This document shows positions 11,301 to 23,126 of a stretch of 64,000 nt of DNA, in pieces (position 1 is the first letter of the stretch; every line of letters starts with the position of its first letter). The stretch covers positions 112,826 to 176,825 of the forward strand of contig JBBHKE010000454.1 of NCBI GenBank assembly GCA_037447655.1, written 5' to 3'. The DNA comes from Zygnema cylindricum (Eukaryota; Streptophyta; Zygnematophyceae; Zygnematales; Zygnemataceae). The notes under the pieces were generated by a model. It made no database searches. It was not told where the DNA came from and saw nothing but the letters and a program-made list of their open reading frames with translations. Made by a program: the position numbers and the translations under genes.

Positions 11301-12304
11301 TGTAATTATGTGACCTTTATTGGCACAAAGAATATGCAGCTTGCTTGAAGCCTCTTGGATAATTTTAAATGCCTCTATCCTTGTTAGAACAACTACCACC
11401 CTGGCAAGCAATAACTCCGATTGCCTTCACCCTTGTGAAGGCTGGACTCCCCTAATCGTAATATAAAAATAGTTTCTCTAAACCTCCAACTAGGCGATTA
11501 GTTATCAAAAGGCAAAGATGCCAGTTTTTATACAAGCTCTCTAGGAGAGAGGCCGGTACCTACCTAAAATCTCTAAGTCCTAAAACCCTTCTCTTAACCC
11601 CCTAGTACTGAGGTACGGAACGAATCAATTGACTGTACAGTATAAAAAGGTATTGTTGCCAATGTACACTCTTTACGGCCACTGATCGACATGGTCATAG
11701 AGGGAATGCTTATTACTTCTAGACTAGTCTCCTGATTTCTTGCAAATTATGCGAACTACTGATACGGTGCCACGTGGCGTCGAATGACGTGATGACTGCA
11801 AACAACTAAGACGGCCATTGGGCAATGGCAGCTTGAACGGGAGTCGTCCGATGTTAACCGACTTTTACTTCGCGCCGTTGAAATTAAGTGTTCGCACCAT
11901 TGAATTTTGTGCTATCCGTACGCTTGCAAAATACCTAACTATAACATACGTATCTATGTTACGGTCCTATAATTCTGTTAATCGACGTAGTCCACTAGTA
12001 TGTATCAAACCCTATATATCCGAGCTCAGGTACTAAACTATAGGAAAAGACGGCCGACTAGTCTGGCAGTTTGTAGGGACCAAGATCAAATCCTTCGTTC
12101 GTCATCTTTTTGCAAAGGCTGACCCCTCTATCTTCTTTTTTCTCTTCATGCATCCATGGCTCTATCTCTCTATCACCAATATTCAGTAACTACGACAAGT
12201 ATGGGGATAGGAGAGAGGGAAAGGCAAAGCGTGACTGCTGAGTATGACCTTTTAGTTTTCTACATTTTGACCTAGAAAATACAACAAAACCTCAGATTTC
12301 AACA
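11301..12304 (-). mobile_element. copia LTR (solo or truncated element)
   Basis: Read on the minus strand it begins TGTTGAAATCTGAGG and ends at TGTAATTATGTG (plus strand). It carries the family order: terminal hairpin remnant, CCTTCAC/GTGAAGG hairpin, GTAC cluster, tRNA-like segment (about 12030-12090, GATCAAATCC B-box) and the CAGTAACTACGACAAGT loop hairpin (12147-12235). To its right CTCCCCTTATTTTCTAG (polypurine tract complement) and about 45 bp of pol 3' end remain before the sequence breaks off at 12350. Confidence 0.75.
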
Positions 12305-12353
12305 CTCCCCTTATTTTCTAGTCATTTCTCCTTAAGTCCACATTGTTCCCTAT

Positions 12354-12440
12354 TGCCTCGGTTGTCCTCTCTATGCCTCGGTTGTCCTCTCTATGCCTCG
12401 GTTGTTATGCCTCGGTTGTGAGGAGAGAGAGAGAGAGAGA
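12354..12440. repeat. short tandem repeat and AG tract
   Basis: Four partial copies of TGCCTCGGTTGTCCTCTCTA (20-bp period, last two shortened) are followed by an (AG)n run to about 12440. This marks the point where the copia fragment was lost. Confidence 0.8.
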
Positions 12441-13130
12441 ATTCAAGACTTAGAATTTTAATTAGTTTGTTGGTAAGTCAGCGACGAAATTACTGCGTCG
12501 CTGATGTTGAACGACAACATTGTCTCGTCACTAACTGAGTAATTAGGGAGTACACGGATTAATACAATCCCGGGACACGCGTCACAACGACGAAGAAAAT
12601 ATTTTGGAATATCCGTAGTTGGTTCCCACATACACTTTGAGTAGTACGGCTACACGCGGAGTCTCATGTACCATGCCGAATTGTGCATACGGACGTTGGA
12701 CGGAGACCGCCGTCAATTATGTTCGAAGACGACAAGATTCAATCTTCTATGACTCAGCATGTACGACCGACGTCGATGTAAAGTTTTGATATAACAAAGA
12801 TTTGTCGTTTTGTTATTTAGTTTATTAGTGTAGCTTAATTCATTTATGACGTACCCCGAAGTACTATAATATACTTACACTAATAGAGGTAGTTGGTAGT
12901 TAGCGTACAGCTGGTATGCCTCAGTACATTTCAGGGTTCTGTGTATATTAGTATGATTTAGGACTTAGTTTTTTTTGTAGTGAAGGAACACTCTGTACCA
13001 AAACTGTTTATGGTGATTTTTGCGAATATTTATCTGAGGATTACTCTCACAGTTGTTGGCAGAATTATCTGAAATTCTGCATGTATCTTCCTCTTTATAT
13101 TTTTAATCTTGTCACATATTTGCAGTCCTA
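12441..13130. other. unassigned interval with one strong hairpin
   Basis: No gene was recognised. A 9-bp stem (TCAGCGACG / CGTCGCTGA) around a 9-base loop lies at 12478-12506. The interval ends at the 5-bp target copy TTGTG (13131-13135) of the next element. Confidence 0.5.
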
Positions 13131-13135
13131 TTGTG

Positions 13136-14465
13136 TGCAATTCTGTGTCCTCCATTGGACCACAGAATACAGGAAGCCTCTAGATAGTATTTAACTAACC
13201 CACTTTAAGCCACAACCACTGCTGCCCAAGAATGCAAACTGACAATTTGACTGCACCCCTGTGAAGGCTGGACTCTCGTAATCCTAATACAAAAAGAGTT
13301 GCTCTAAACCTCCAACTAGGCGATTAGTTATCAAAAGGCAAAGATGCCTGTTTTTATAGAAGCTCTCTAGGAGAGAGGCGGGTACCTACCTAAAATCTCT
13401 AAGTCCTAAAACCCCTCTCTAAACCTCCTAGTATTGAGGTACGGAACCAATCAAATGACTGTACAGTACAGAAAGGTACTCCTGCCGATGTACACTCTGT
13501 ACGGCCACAGTACGACATGGTCATAGAGGGAATGCCCGTTACCTCTAGACTAGTCTCCTGATTTCTCACAAATTCTGCCAACTACTAATACGGTGCCACG
13601 TGCTGTCTAATGATTGACGACCGCAAACAACCAAGGCCGCCATTCGTCAATGGCAGCTTGAACGAGAGCCGTCCGATGTTGACCGACTTTTACTCCGCGC
13701 CGTTGAAATTAAGTGTTCGCACCATTGAACATTGTGCTATCTGTGCGCTTTCAAAATACCTAACTGTAATATATGTATCTATGTTAGAATCCTATAATTC
13801 CGTCAATCGACTTATTCCACTAGTATGTATCAAACCCTATATATCCGAGCGCAAGTACTAAACTATAGGAAAAGACGGCCGACTAGTCTGGTAGTTTGTG
13901 CCACGTGGCGTCCGATGACGTGACGACCACAAACAACCAAGGCGGCCATTCGTCAATGGCAGCTTGAACGGGAGCCGTCTGATGTTAACCGACTTTTACC
14001 TCGCGCCGCTGAAATTTAGTGTTCGCACCATTGAATTTTGTGCTATCCGTGCGCTTGCAAAATACCTAACTGTAATATATGTATATATGTTACAATCCTA
14101 TAATTCCGTCAATCGACTTAGTCCACTAGTATGTATCAAACCATATATATCCGAGCTCATGTACTAGACAGAAAGTGTTATTTCACAGGGGTGAATCTAT
14201 ATTTGGGTTCTGATTGTCAAGGGGTCAGTCATTTGGGTTTATATCAACTTGGAGTCGGCACTATCTAGATAAGCTTCTTTTTGGATCTGCTTACTCTGAG
14301 GGCCAATGGAGGTCTCAGAGTTTCATCCCTCTCTCACCAATCTTCAGTGACTATGACAACTATGGGGACTGGAGAGAGGGAAAGGCAGAGCCTAACTGCT
14401 GAGTATGACCTTTTACTTTTCTACATTTTGACCTAGAAAATACAACTAAACCTCAGATTTCAACA
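13136..14465 (-). repeat. 3' LTR of E2, with internal duplication
   Basis: It is 1330 bp against about 1 kb for relatives. Two extra pieces explain the length: a 305-bp direct duplication (13593-13897 and 13898 to about 14160), and an inverted LTR-end fragment from another copy (about 14167-14324) that includes its own terminal hairpin and CA end. The family loop hairpin follows (CAGTGACTATGACAACT, near 14350). It ends TTTCAACA before the polypurine tract. Confidence 0.8.
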
Positions 14466-14482
14466 CTCCTTTTATTTTCTAG

Positions 14483-15927
14483 TCATTTTTGCTTAAGTCC
14501 ACATTGTCCCATACAAAATTTGAGTTTAGGAGTTTTGACTGGCTTTGTCATCATATTTGGCACCATTTCCCCATCTGGTTTATACTCCAAATTCACAATT
14601 TTGTCCTCAACCTTTTCTCTCACAAAACTCAAGCTTATATTCATATGCTTAGCTTTGAAATGATGTTTTTGATCAATTGCAATCGCAATGTCAGCTTTAT
14701 TACCACAAAACACTTTTTGAACTCCAACCTTGATGAACCCAAGTTCTTGCAAAATAAACTTCACCCACATTAACTCTTTGACAGTAGAATAAGATGCCAT
14801 CTACTCAACCTCTAAAGTGGACTGAGCAATCACCTTTTATTGCTTACTCCTCCAACAGAAGGCACCATTCCCAACATACAAAACGTAACTAGATGTATAT
14901 CTCCTCATAGGAGCATCCCTATAACTGGCATCTCTCCAAGTGGTGATGTTAGTATTCTCCCCTCCCAGATGCAACCAAATATCCCTGGTTCCTATTAGAC
15001 ATCTCATAACCCTCTTGGCTGCATCCCAATCTTTGTTTCTAGGATCATTAAGACTCATATTGAGGCCCCCAATCGGTGCAGCTATATCTAGCTTAGGACA
15101 ATTTATGAAATATATCAAACTTCCTACGACGTGCCTATAAGTAATTGACTTCTATAAACTGCCTCTTTTCGTGCTTATTCCTCACCAAGAATGATCACAT
15201 CTCCTTCAACACTTCCACCACTTACTTTCTTAAAGTCCATAAAATTGGTACAACTATTTGCCTTATCGATTTGAAACTTTTCTAACATGTTTCCAATTGC
15301 CTCTTTATGAGTTAACCTTATTATCCTTTTCCCTCTATCTCTTTCCATATTATAACCTAGTATATATCTTGCCTCCCGTAAATCTTTCATATCAAATCTT
15401 CTTTTTAATTCTTTCTTTTACTTATTAATCTTTTCCATGGACTTACTGAATACTATTAAATCATCTATATAGATGGCAATAAAAGTAACCCCCTCCTCAT
15501 CTTCAAACATATAAATGGAGTGGTCAGAACTGATTCTGACATATCCCAGATTGGTTAGAAATTCATCCTGTTTATTGTTCCATTGCTTGAGAGCCTGTTT
15601 CAAACCGTACAAAGACTTAATCAGTGTGAAAACCTTACTTTTCTCTCTTTCCTCCACAAAGCCCTCCGACTGCCTCATTAAATTCTCTTCCTCTAACTCA
15701 CCATTGAGGAAGGTTGTTTTAATATCTATCTGTTAGATCTCCATGTATTCTGCTGCTGTTAAACTGAGGAGAATCCTTACAAAGGGAAAGCACACAACTA
15801 GTGCAAAGGTCTTTTCATAGTCTATCCCCTCTTTTTGGGTAAAACCCTTTGCTACCAAACTAGCTTTGTTTCTCTCAATGTTATTATCTAGATTTAGTTT
15901 TAGCTTGAACACCCATTTGCACCCCAA
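14483..15927 (-). pseudogene. E2 reverse transcriptase and RNase H, broken
   Basis: Minus-strand segments read, from RT to the end: GFTQKEGIDYEKTFA (near 15850), IKSLYGLKQALKQWN and FIAIYIDDLIVFSKS with the catalytic YIDD (15418-15678), RYILGYNMERDRGKRIIRL (15175-15390), a YFINCPKLDIAAPIGGL segment (14837-15118), and an RNase H end with VKFILQELGF and KADIAIAIDQKHHFKAKHM (14483-14800). This is the normal Ty1/copia order. Frameshifts separate the segments, and part of the first RT motif (FLHG box) near 15700 is out of frame. YVDD is replaced by YIDD, which is tolerated in some copia elements. Confidence 0.85.
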
Positions 15928-15960
15928 TCGGTATTCTGCCTGGAGGGCAGTCCACTAACT

Positions 15961-17503
15961 TCAAGTATTGGCTTTCATAATGGAAGCCATCTCATCATTG
16001 ATGGCCCTAGTCCATCGGTCTTTTCCTAGACTAATCACTGCCCTTGAGTAAGTCCGAGGCTCATCAGGATGTGACAGTTTTGTTACCTTGTGAGCTGCTT
16101 CTTTTTGTTGTAGTCTTTTGCTGCTCTTTTGTCCTACTTCAAATTCAGAAGCTAGAATGGAGGGTAATCTCGGGTTCTTCCGAACTATTTCATTTGCTCC
16201 CTTTTCCATAGGAATTGACTCATTTTCATCCATGTCCTCAAACTGTATCGGAGCTTGTAGATTCACCGGAATCTCCTCGTCCGTTTGAGTCTCTTCTGCA
16301 TCTGCAATAATCTGATGATTGATACTCCTTGCATTAAAATTTGACTCTTCCTAACTCTATTATTCAAATCTAATTGTGATTTTCTTACAGTATTTGAAGA
16401 GATCTATCAACTTCCCTTCATCCATGACAACTAGGTGCTTAATCATTATGATATCTTCCTTCTCAAGGTCATAAACTCAATATCCCTTGACATCCTCATC
16501 ATATCCCACTAGATATCTTGGCTTTCCTTCAGCATCTAGTTTTCAACTCTTTCGATCAGAATTCCGACTATATACTTGACTTCGAAATACTTTCAAATGA
16601 GATACATCCGGCTTCCTCCCAACCCATCTCTCATATGATGTTTCTCCTTTTATAGATGTCGCAAGATCTTTATTCTTGATATAATTGGTAGAGTTCATAG
16701 CTTCAGCCCAGAAGCATTTTCCTATCTTCTTATTTATTAGCATGATTCAGGCGCTATCTTCTAGAGTTCTATTTAGTCTTTTGTCCACACCGTTTTGTTC
16801 TGGATTATTAGGGACAGTCTTTTGATGTTGTTGTCCCTCCTCTCTCAATAAATCCTCAAACTGATTCGATGTATCATCTCCCCTATTATGAATTCTAATC
16901 CTCTTAATGGGGGTTCCATTCTATTTCTCACTCCATGTTTTATAATCTTTAAAATATAGTGGTGCTTCAAACTTATTTTTGAGGAAGTAAACTTGGGAAT
17001 ATCTATACTAGTCATCAGTTATAGTTAGCATATATCTTTTCCCTCCTACCTAAGGTACTATAGCCGGTCCTCAGATATCAATAAGTACAAGATCTAGCAC
17101 CCTTTCCCCTCCATACATAGCAGATTTGGAAAAGGGCAATCTGTGAGCCTTTCCTTCTGCACAGCCAATACAATCATCCATCACTTCACTTTCGTCAAAG
17201 CGAATCCCTTCCACTAGACCGAACTTGTTCATTTCTCTCAATCTGTCCAAATGCACAAGCACCAACGGCTTATGACATATCATTATCTCGGACACCAACA
17301 TAATAAGCATTCTTTTTTTTATTGCTCAAGTGAAGCCTAAACATTCTTTGGCTAACTTTGTCAGCAATTAAATAGACCTCATCATCATACTTTGCTGTAA
17401 AATTTCCCTTGATAGTGTAAGTCTCAAAATATTTTTCATAAACGGAAGAGGTAGAGATGCGATTCTTGCCTAATTGACGTTTATAGAGGACACGTGAGAA
17501 CAT
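15961..17503 (-). pseudogene. E2 integrase region, broken
   Basis: Segments on the minus strand include a GAG-pre-integrase-like stretch (DKVSQRMFRLHLSNKKKNAYY, 17270-17503), a zinc-binding remnant (DDCIGCAEGKAHRLPFSKS, 17071-17310), an integrase C-part (KKIGKCFWAEAMNSTNYIKN, 16543-16743) and the spacer before RT (16266-15961). Stops and shifts interrupt all parts, so it cannot encode an active integrase. Confidence 0.8.
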
Positions 17504-17639
17504 AACTATGGACGTTTAACCCTCCACTAGTACCTTTAGATCTACCGATCCCATTAGATCTGTAGTTATTAATCTCCCTCCCCCATTCTCTATCTCTACA
17601 GTGGGAATCTTTCTCAGATTAGTAAATAATTGCTTTTCA

Positions 17640-18827
17640 CGTCACATATGCATTGAGGCTCTCGGGTCGATAATCCAGCCTTCCTCAAGTCTTCTCGGAC
17701 TGCACCAATTCCACATTTTTGCCTCTTTGGGATTTCCTTCTCCTCTAGTTTTTTGTTGAGAAGAAGCTCCCCATCCTCTTCGTCGGAGGTCTCCTCTTAT
17801 TCGAACTCCCCTTTCAACTGTGTGGTCACAAGTGATTTTTTCTTTCCGGAAGGTCCACCTGATTTGTTCTCTTTGTGCCTCAAGTTCATCACCTTGGTGC
17901 ACTCTGCCATGTAGTGACCCGTTTTCTTGCAAAAATGCCAAAGCCCATTTGGAGGCCGAGATCCGGATCCATCAGGTTGAGCTCCTCTCCCTCCTCCACC
18001 AAAACTCCCATAAGGTTTCTTGTTCTTTTGGTCTATCCAATTAGTTTCGTCGGCCAAGGCTTTACCACTCTTTCCTCCGCTCCGAAGCTCAATGGTGTTC
18101 TCTTCAACAAAGATCATTCGAACCACTGTGTTTCCCAGCTATCTGGCACATCTTGAACCTTGTTAACAATATTGTCATACTCTTTTGGGAGCTTTATCAA
18201 CAAAGTATCCACCTTCTCCTTTTCTGATTCCCCCTTTCCACCACTCTCCAACTCCACAAAAAACCCATCGAAATCATTACAAAATTCAAGCATTTCCTCT
18301 CCTTTATAAGCAAATGCCTTAATTTTATAATCTGCAAGTTTGTGTTTTTGCAATGTGCCATTTCTATAAATATCTTCAAGTGCCTCTAACAGGTCGGCAA
18401 CTCTTTTTACATTAACATGAGGTGTGGCCAATTTCCGAGAAAGGTGACTGAAAATGAAGTGAAATGCGATAGAGTTGTTGAAGTCCCAGCCATCAAGGTC
18501 ATTCTCCTCAGTTTTAGGCATCACTTCCACCGGTACCAACTTTGGTGCCGATCTCGAAGTCACCGGTGTTAGCTACTCCTTTTCCTTTTTGTATTGGTGA
18601 TGTAACTCTTTTCTTAACCATCCTCCTTTTTCTGACTGCCCGAATCATGTTGAAAATTGCTGTCCTCCAAATCTCGGTGGCCCTCTCAATAGTGTGGATG
18701 GCCGCCCCACACCATCACTTACGATACCCCATAATATATTTGCAAGAAGTGGTCCCCTCATCATCTTGTTCCAGTAGATAAACCCTGTTCCATTAAAGAT
18801 GGGCACTGTAGAGGGTGGGCTTATAGT
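17640..18827 (-). pseudogene. E2 gag and protease, broken
   Basis: The gag N-terminus (VPIFNGTGFIYWNKMMRG) starts next to the LTR. The capsid-like helical region is at 18114-18563. The nucleocapsid knuckle is at about 17905-17950, where the first cysteine has become tryptophan (WHFCKKTGHYMAEC instead of CHFC…). The protease motif is WIIDPRASMHM: the catalytic DSG has become DPR. A stop follows. Confidence 0.85.
18814..18827 (-). promoter_or_regulatory. E2 primer-binding site (half tRNA-iMet type)
   Basis: The minus-strand sequence next to the 5' LTR, ACTATAAGCCCACC, matches 10 of 14 bases of the complement of the initiator tRNA-Met anticodon arm (GTTATGGGCCCACC). The differences are transitions expected of decay. 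The match supports the better-preserved sites at 38808 and 54442. Confidence 0.55.
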
Positions 18828-19148
18828 CGTAATTCTCTGACCTCCATCGAGACACAAAATATGCAGTTTCTTTGAAGCCTCTAGGATAATTTTAAACTCC
18901 TCCCTTTTTGTTAGAACAATTGTCACCTTGGCAAGCAAAGATTTTGATTGCCTTCACTCCTTGAATGTAAGACTTAAGCCTAAAACAATTTGTTTTGTCA
19001 AAACGCTGAACCATGATTAATTATCAAAAAGCAAAGATGCCAGTTTTTACAAGTTCTCTAGGAGAGGCGAATACCTACCTAAAATAATAAGTACCGTAAC
19101 TACTCTCTAATCCCTTAGTATTAAGGTACGGAACTAATCAAATGAGTA
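18828..19148 (-). repeat. 5' LTR of E2, right part in element sense
   Basis: It starts CGTAATTCTCTGACC, where relatives have TGYAATTNTGTG. It continues through the array region until E3 begins at 19149. The target copy GAGTA is at 19144-19148. It is continued at 26652. Confidence 0.8.
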
Positions 19149-20168
19149 TGGAACTCTTAGACCTCCATAGGTCCTCAGGTAAGAAGACTTTAAGATAACC
19201 CAACCCTTTGTGTTTCAGCAAGGATAACTGCCATCTTGGAAGACAAAACTCTTACCACCTTACCCTAGAAACAAGAGCTCCAGGTTGATAGCAAAAAAGA
19301 ATCTGAATTTGCTCCTTGAGCAGTAAGTGGAGGGTCATAGTTGACCTTTGTATAGAAGCCTCTTGGGAGAGGGCCTATCTACCAATTTTTTAAGTCCTAT
19401 CTCTTCTAAAACTCTATCTACCGACGTTCGACACCAATTATATTACTTGTCGTACCAGTACAGTGCCGGTGGATTTTTGTACGCACATTGTAGGACATAG
19501 CCAAAGCCAACATATGTTATATCCGATTTGTTTCCGTAATCCTGAGATGCCAAATCCAATGTCATGATTACCGTGTCATCCGATGTATTATGCCCACAAA
19601 CCGCTGAAATCCTCTTCTGCGATCTCGGCATTCATTACGGCCGTTTGATTAAATGCAGTTTTCAATCTTAGCTGTCATAAATAAATTTGCGGTATTCGTT
19701 TCGCTATCGAAAAAAATGCACGGTACTTGTTTCTTCTCCGTACCTTAATCCGTATTTTATATAACCGAATCTATGTATTCAGTAAATAGTTAGCGTTTAA
19801 TGAATTAGTCGATATGGAAACATTTATAGATTTATCAAACCCTATATGACCTAACACTAGTTTTAGACTAAACGACTAAAGCTACCGGCTATCGACAGTT
19901 TGATTGAAGGTAGCTACGAGGATCAAATCCTGGTGGTGAATGGTACTCTTTTAGTAAATAAACTAATTTACTACCCGTATATGAACTAATCTACTACCCG
20001 TAAATCTCTGGATAGCATAGCAGCCATGGCTGTAGCTTCCTCTCCAACTTTCACTAACTTCAACAAGTGTGGTAGTTGAAGAGAGGAGTTAGAGGCAGAT
20101 TGCCTCGACTTCTTTTCTACATTATATTTTAGACATAGAAAACATTAAAAGAACCATCAATTTCTACA
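19149..20168 (-). repeat. 3' LTR of E3
   Basis: 1020 bp, beginning TGGAACTCTTAGACC and ending ATCAATTTCTACA on the plus strand. It carries the GTAC cluster, a tRNA-like segment near 19870-19950 (GATCAAATCC) and the loop hairpin near 20040-20090. It borders the polypurine tract complement CTCCCCTTATTTTCTAG. Confidence 0.85.
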
Positions 20169-20181
20169 CTCCCCTTATTTT

Positions 20182-21974
20182 CTAGTCACTCTTTAATTTC
20201 AGACCACACTTCTCCCTGCAAAAAATTAGCCTAGGGAAAGGCACAGGTTTGGTCATCATATCTGCTACCATCTCTCTCTCTGGTCTGTACTCTAAACTGA
20301 TTATTTTGTTTTGTACTTTCTCTCTAATAAAGCTTAATCTAATGTCCATGTGTTTGGATTTAATATGATGTTTAGGATTGGCAAAAATAGCGATTGCTGC
20401 ATGATTATCAGAAAAACTTTTATGCACACCACTCCTAAGGTAACCAAGCTCACCAAGCTCACCAAGCAAAGATTTGACACACATCAATTCTTTTATAGCA
20501 GAGCAAGAGGCCATATTCTCAGCCTTTTGGTGGACTGAGCAATAACCTTTTGCTGTTTGCTACTCCAACAACAAGCCCCATCACCCACATATAATACATA
20601 TCCAAAAATACATCTCCTCATCGGAGCATCACCATAACTAGCATCACTCCAAGTAGTGATGTCAGTATTCTCCCCACCCAAATGCAACCATAGATCCCTA
20701 GTTCCTATCAAGTATCTAAGAACTCTCTTAGCTGCCTCCTAATCCCTCTTAGTGGGAGCATTTAGACTTCTACTCAGCACTCCTACAGCTGCAGCTAAAT
20801 CCGGCCGGGTACAATTCATAAAATAGATTAGACTTCCCACTACTTGTTTGTAAGGAATAGTCTGCATGAACTTCTGTTCTTCAGGAGATAATTCCTCGTC
20901 TAAGACTATGACTCCTCCTTCCTCACTCCCCTCACTTCCCTTCTTCAACTCCATTGGAGTTGTATAACTATTAGCTTTATCCATTTGAATTTTTTCAAGC
21001 ATGTTCCTTATTGCTTCTTTTTGAGTCAATCTTATAATTTTTCTTTTTCGGTCTCTGTCTACTTGAATTCCCAAAATATATTTTGCTTCCCCCATATCCT
21101 TCATTTCAAATCTCCCCTTAAGATTGGTTTTGAGTTTATTAAATTTTACCATTGATTTACTTAAAACAAGCAAATCATCAACATAAATTGCAATAAATAT
21201 AACACCTTCCTCATATTCAAAAATATAGATTGAGTGATCTGAGCTGATCCGGATATATCCCAGGCTGGTAAGAAACTCATCAAATTTCTTATTCCATTGT
21301 CGAGGCGCATGTTTCAAACTGTAAAGAGATTTAATCCGCCGGCATACCTTACTCTCCTCTCCTTCCTCCACAAATCTTTCGGGTTGTCGTATGAAGATCT
21401 CCTCTTCCAATTCTCCATGCAAAAAGGCTGTCTTGATGTTCATTTGGTGCACCTCTATGTCTTTCGCTGCTGCCCTATTTAGAAGTATGTGGACGGAGGG
21501 AAATCTGATGACCGGGGCAAAGGTATCCTCGTAGTCGATTCCTTCTTTCTGTGTAAATCCTTTTGCCACTAATCGAGCTTTCTAACGCTCAATGGTGTTA
21601 TCTAGGTTCAGTTTTAATTTGAAAACCCACTTACAATCGATTGGTTTTCGGTTAGGTGGACAATCCACCATCTCCCAATTATCGGCTACCATAATTGAGG
21701 CCATCTCCTCATTGATGGCTGTCTTCCACCGGTTCCTTTCTGGACAAGTCAGCGCCTCTCCATAAGTCTGAGGTTCATCTTGATGAGATAGTTTTGTTAC
21801 CTTGTTATTAAACTGTTTTTCTAGCAATCTTTTGCTACTTTTTTTACCTCCCTCAAAATTTGTGGCCGGAATAGATGGTTCTCGTGGGTTTTTTTGAACA
21901 ATCTCGGCTTCTCCCCTATCCGTTGATTCCAAATCAATTTCCACCACATCTTTTGCTTCGGGTAGAGTTGTCAC
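20182..21974 (-). pseudogene. E3 reverse transcriptase (276 codons open) and RNase H
   Basis: The best-preserved pol in the window. A single open frame at 20739-21569 starts MAKGFTQKEGIDYEDTFAPV and contains KTAFLHGELEEEIFIRQPE, LKHAPRQWNKKFDEFL, the catalytic FIAIYVDDLLVLSKS and GEAKYILGIQVDRDRKRKI, through the SLIYFMNCTRPDLAAA box. This is a near-complete Ty1/copia RT. RNase H follows in other frames (WLHLGGENTDITTWSDASYG, 20493-20711; KELMCVKSLLGELG and DNHAAIAIFANPKHH, 20182-20514), ending at the TAG next to the polypurine tract. The integrase-RT linker is at 21582-21974. Function is lost because the upstream frames are interrupted. Confidence 0.9.
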
Positions 21975-22019
21975 TGGAGTTTCTGAAGCCGAGTACTTTT
22001 CGGTCTGATTTGTACCTGT

Positions 22020-23126
22020 AAGACTGTCATCTTATCTAAAACTTGGATAGTTAGAAAGGTCAAAGTCATCGGAATTTTCTGACTCAAATCTGATTTTTAT
22101 TGACTTTGTATACTTGAAGGGATCCACAAACTTTTTTTCATCAATAACTACAAGATGCTTTACTAAGATTACATCCTCCCTTTTTAGATCATAAAATCTA
22201 TATCCTTTAACATCCTCATCATATCCTAATAAGTACCGTGGTTTTCCTTTAGGATCTAGCTTCTAATTAGACCGATCTGTATCTAGACTGAACACTTAAC
22301 TGCCGAAAACCTTTTAGAGAGATATGTCTGGTTTTCAGCCGGTCCATCTCTCATAAGAAGTTTGACCTTTTATAGATGAAGTAAGAACTCTATTTTTGAG
22401 ATAATTAACACAGTTCATTGCTTTTGCCCAAAACCTTTTTCCTATCTTCTTACCCGACAAAATACTTTTAGCACTATCACTTGGTGTCCTATTTAATCTT
22501 TCAGCTACCCCATTCTGTGCCGGGTTTATAAGAACTATCTTTTGGTGTTGCACTCCATCTTCCCTCAGAAAATCCTCAAACTGGTTAGAAGTATACTCTC
22601 CACCATTGTCACTCCTTACTCTCTTGATTCGAGTTTCATGGAGGTTTTAGCTCCATGCTTTATATTGTCTAAAATATTTCCAAGCTTTTGACTTGTTTTT
22701 CAAAAAATGCACCCTAGAATACTGATACTAATCATCAGGGATAGTCATCATAAATCTCTTCCCCCGGGTGATGGCACTCTGGCCAACCCCCAAATATCTA
22801 AGTGTACTAAATCTAGAATATTTTCTCCCTTATAGGTGGCAGTTTTTGGGAAAGGTAACCTGTGTGCTTTACCTTGAACACATCCACTACAATTCCTTAG
22901 ATTCTCACTTTCTCCGAACTGAATTCCTTCCACCACTCCTATCTTTTTCATCTCTCTTAACTTATCTAGATTCACATGCCCAAAGCCTCTTACGCCAGAA
23001 CATTATATCATGAACACTAGCATAATAAAATTTATTCTTTTCATTGCTTAAAATCAGCCTAAACATCCTTAGGCTACCTTTTTCAGCAGTGAAATAAATT
23101 TCCTCCTCAAAACTAGCAATAAAGTC
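22020..23126 (-). pseudogene. E3 integrase region, broken
   Basis: It contains LDKLREMKKIGVVEGIQFGE with CSGCVQGKAHRLPFPK (zinc-binding part, 22748-22975), the catalytic-core remnant with the QNGV box (NPAQNGVAERLNRTPSDSA) and KKIGKRFWAKAMNCVNYLKN (22335-22553). It then passes to the C-terminal YRFYDL-like stretch. Several stops interrupt the core. Confidence 0.8.

Noticed and set aside
11301-12304. Hammerhead ribozyme (retrozyme) in LTRs
   Set aside because: I looked for a CTGATGA…GAAA core near the LTR hairpins and saw none.
12420-12440. (AG)n tract as a regulatory GAGA element
   Set aside because: It is a simple repeat at a truncation point, with no other promoter evidence.
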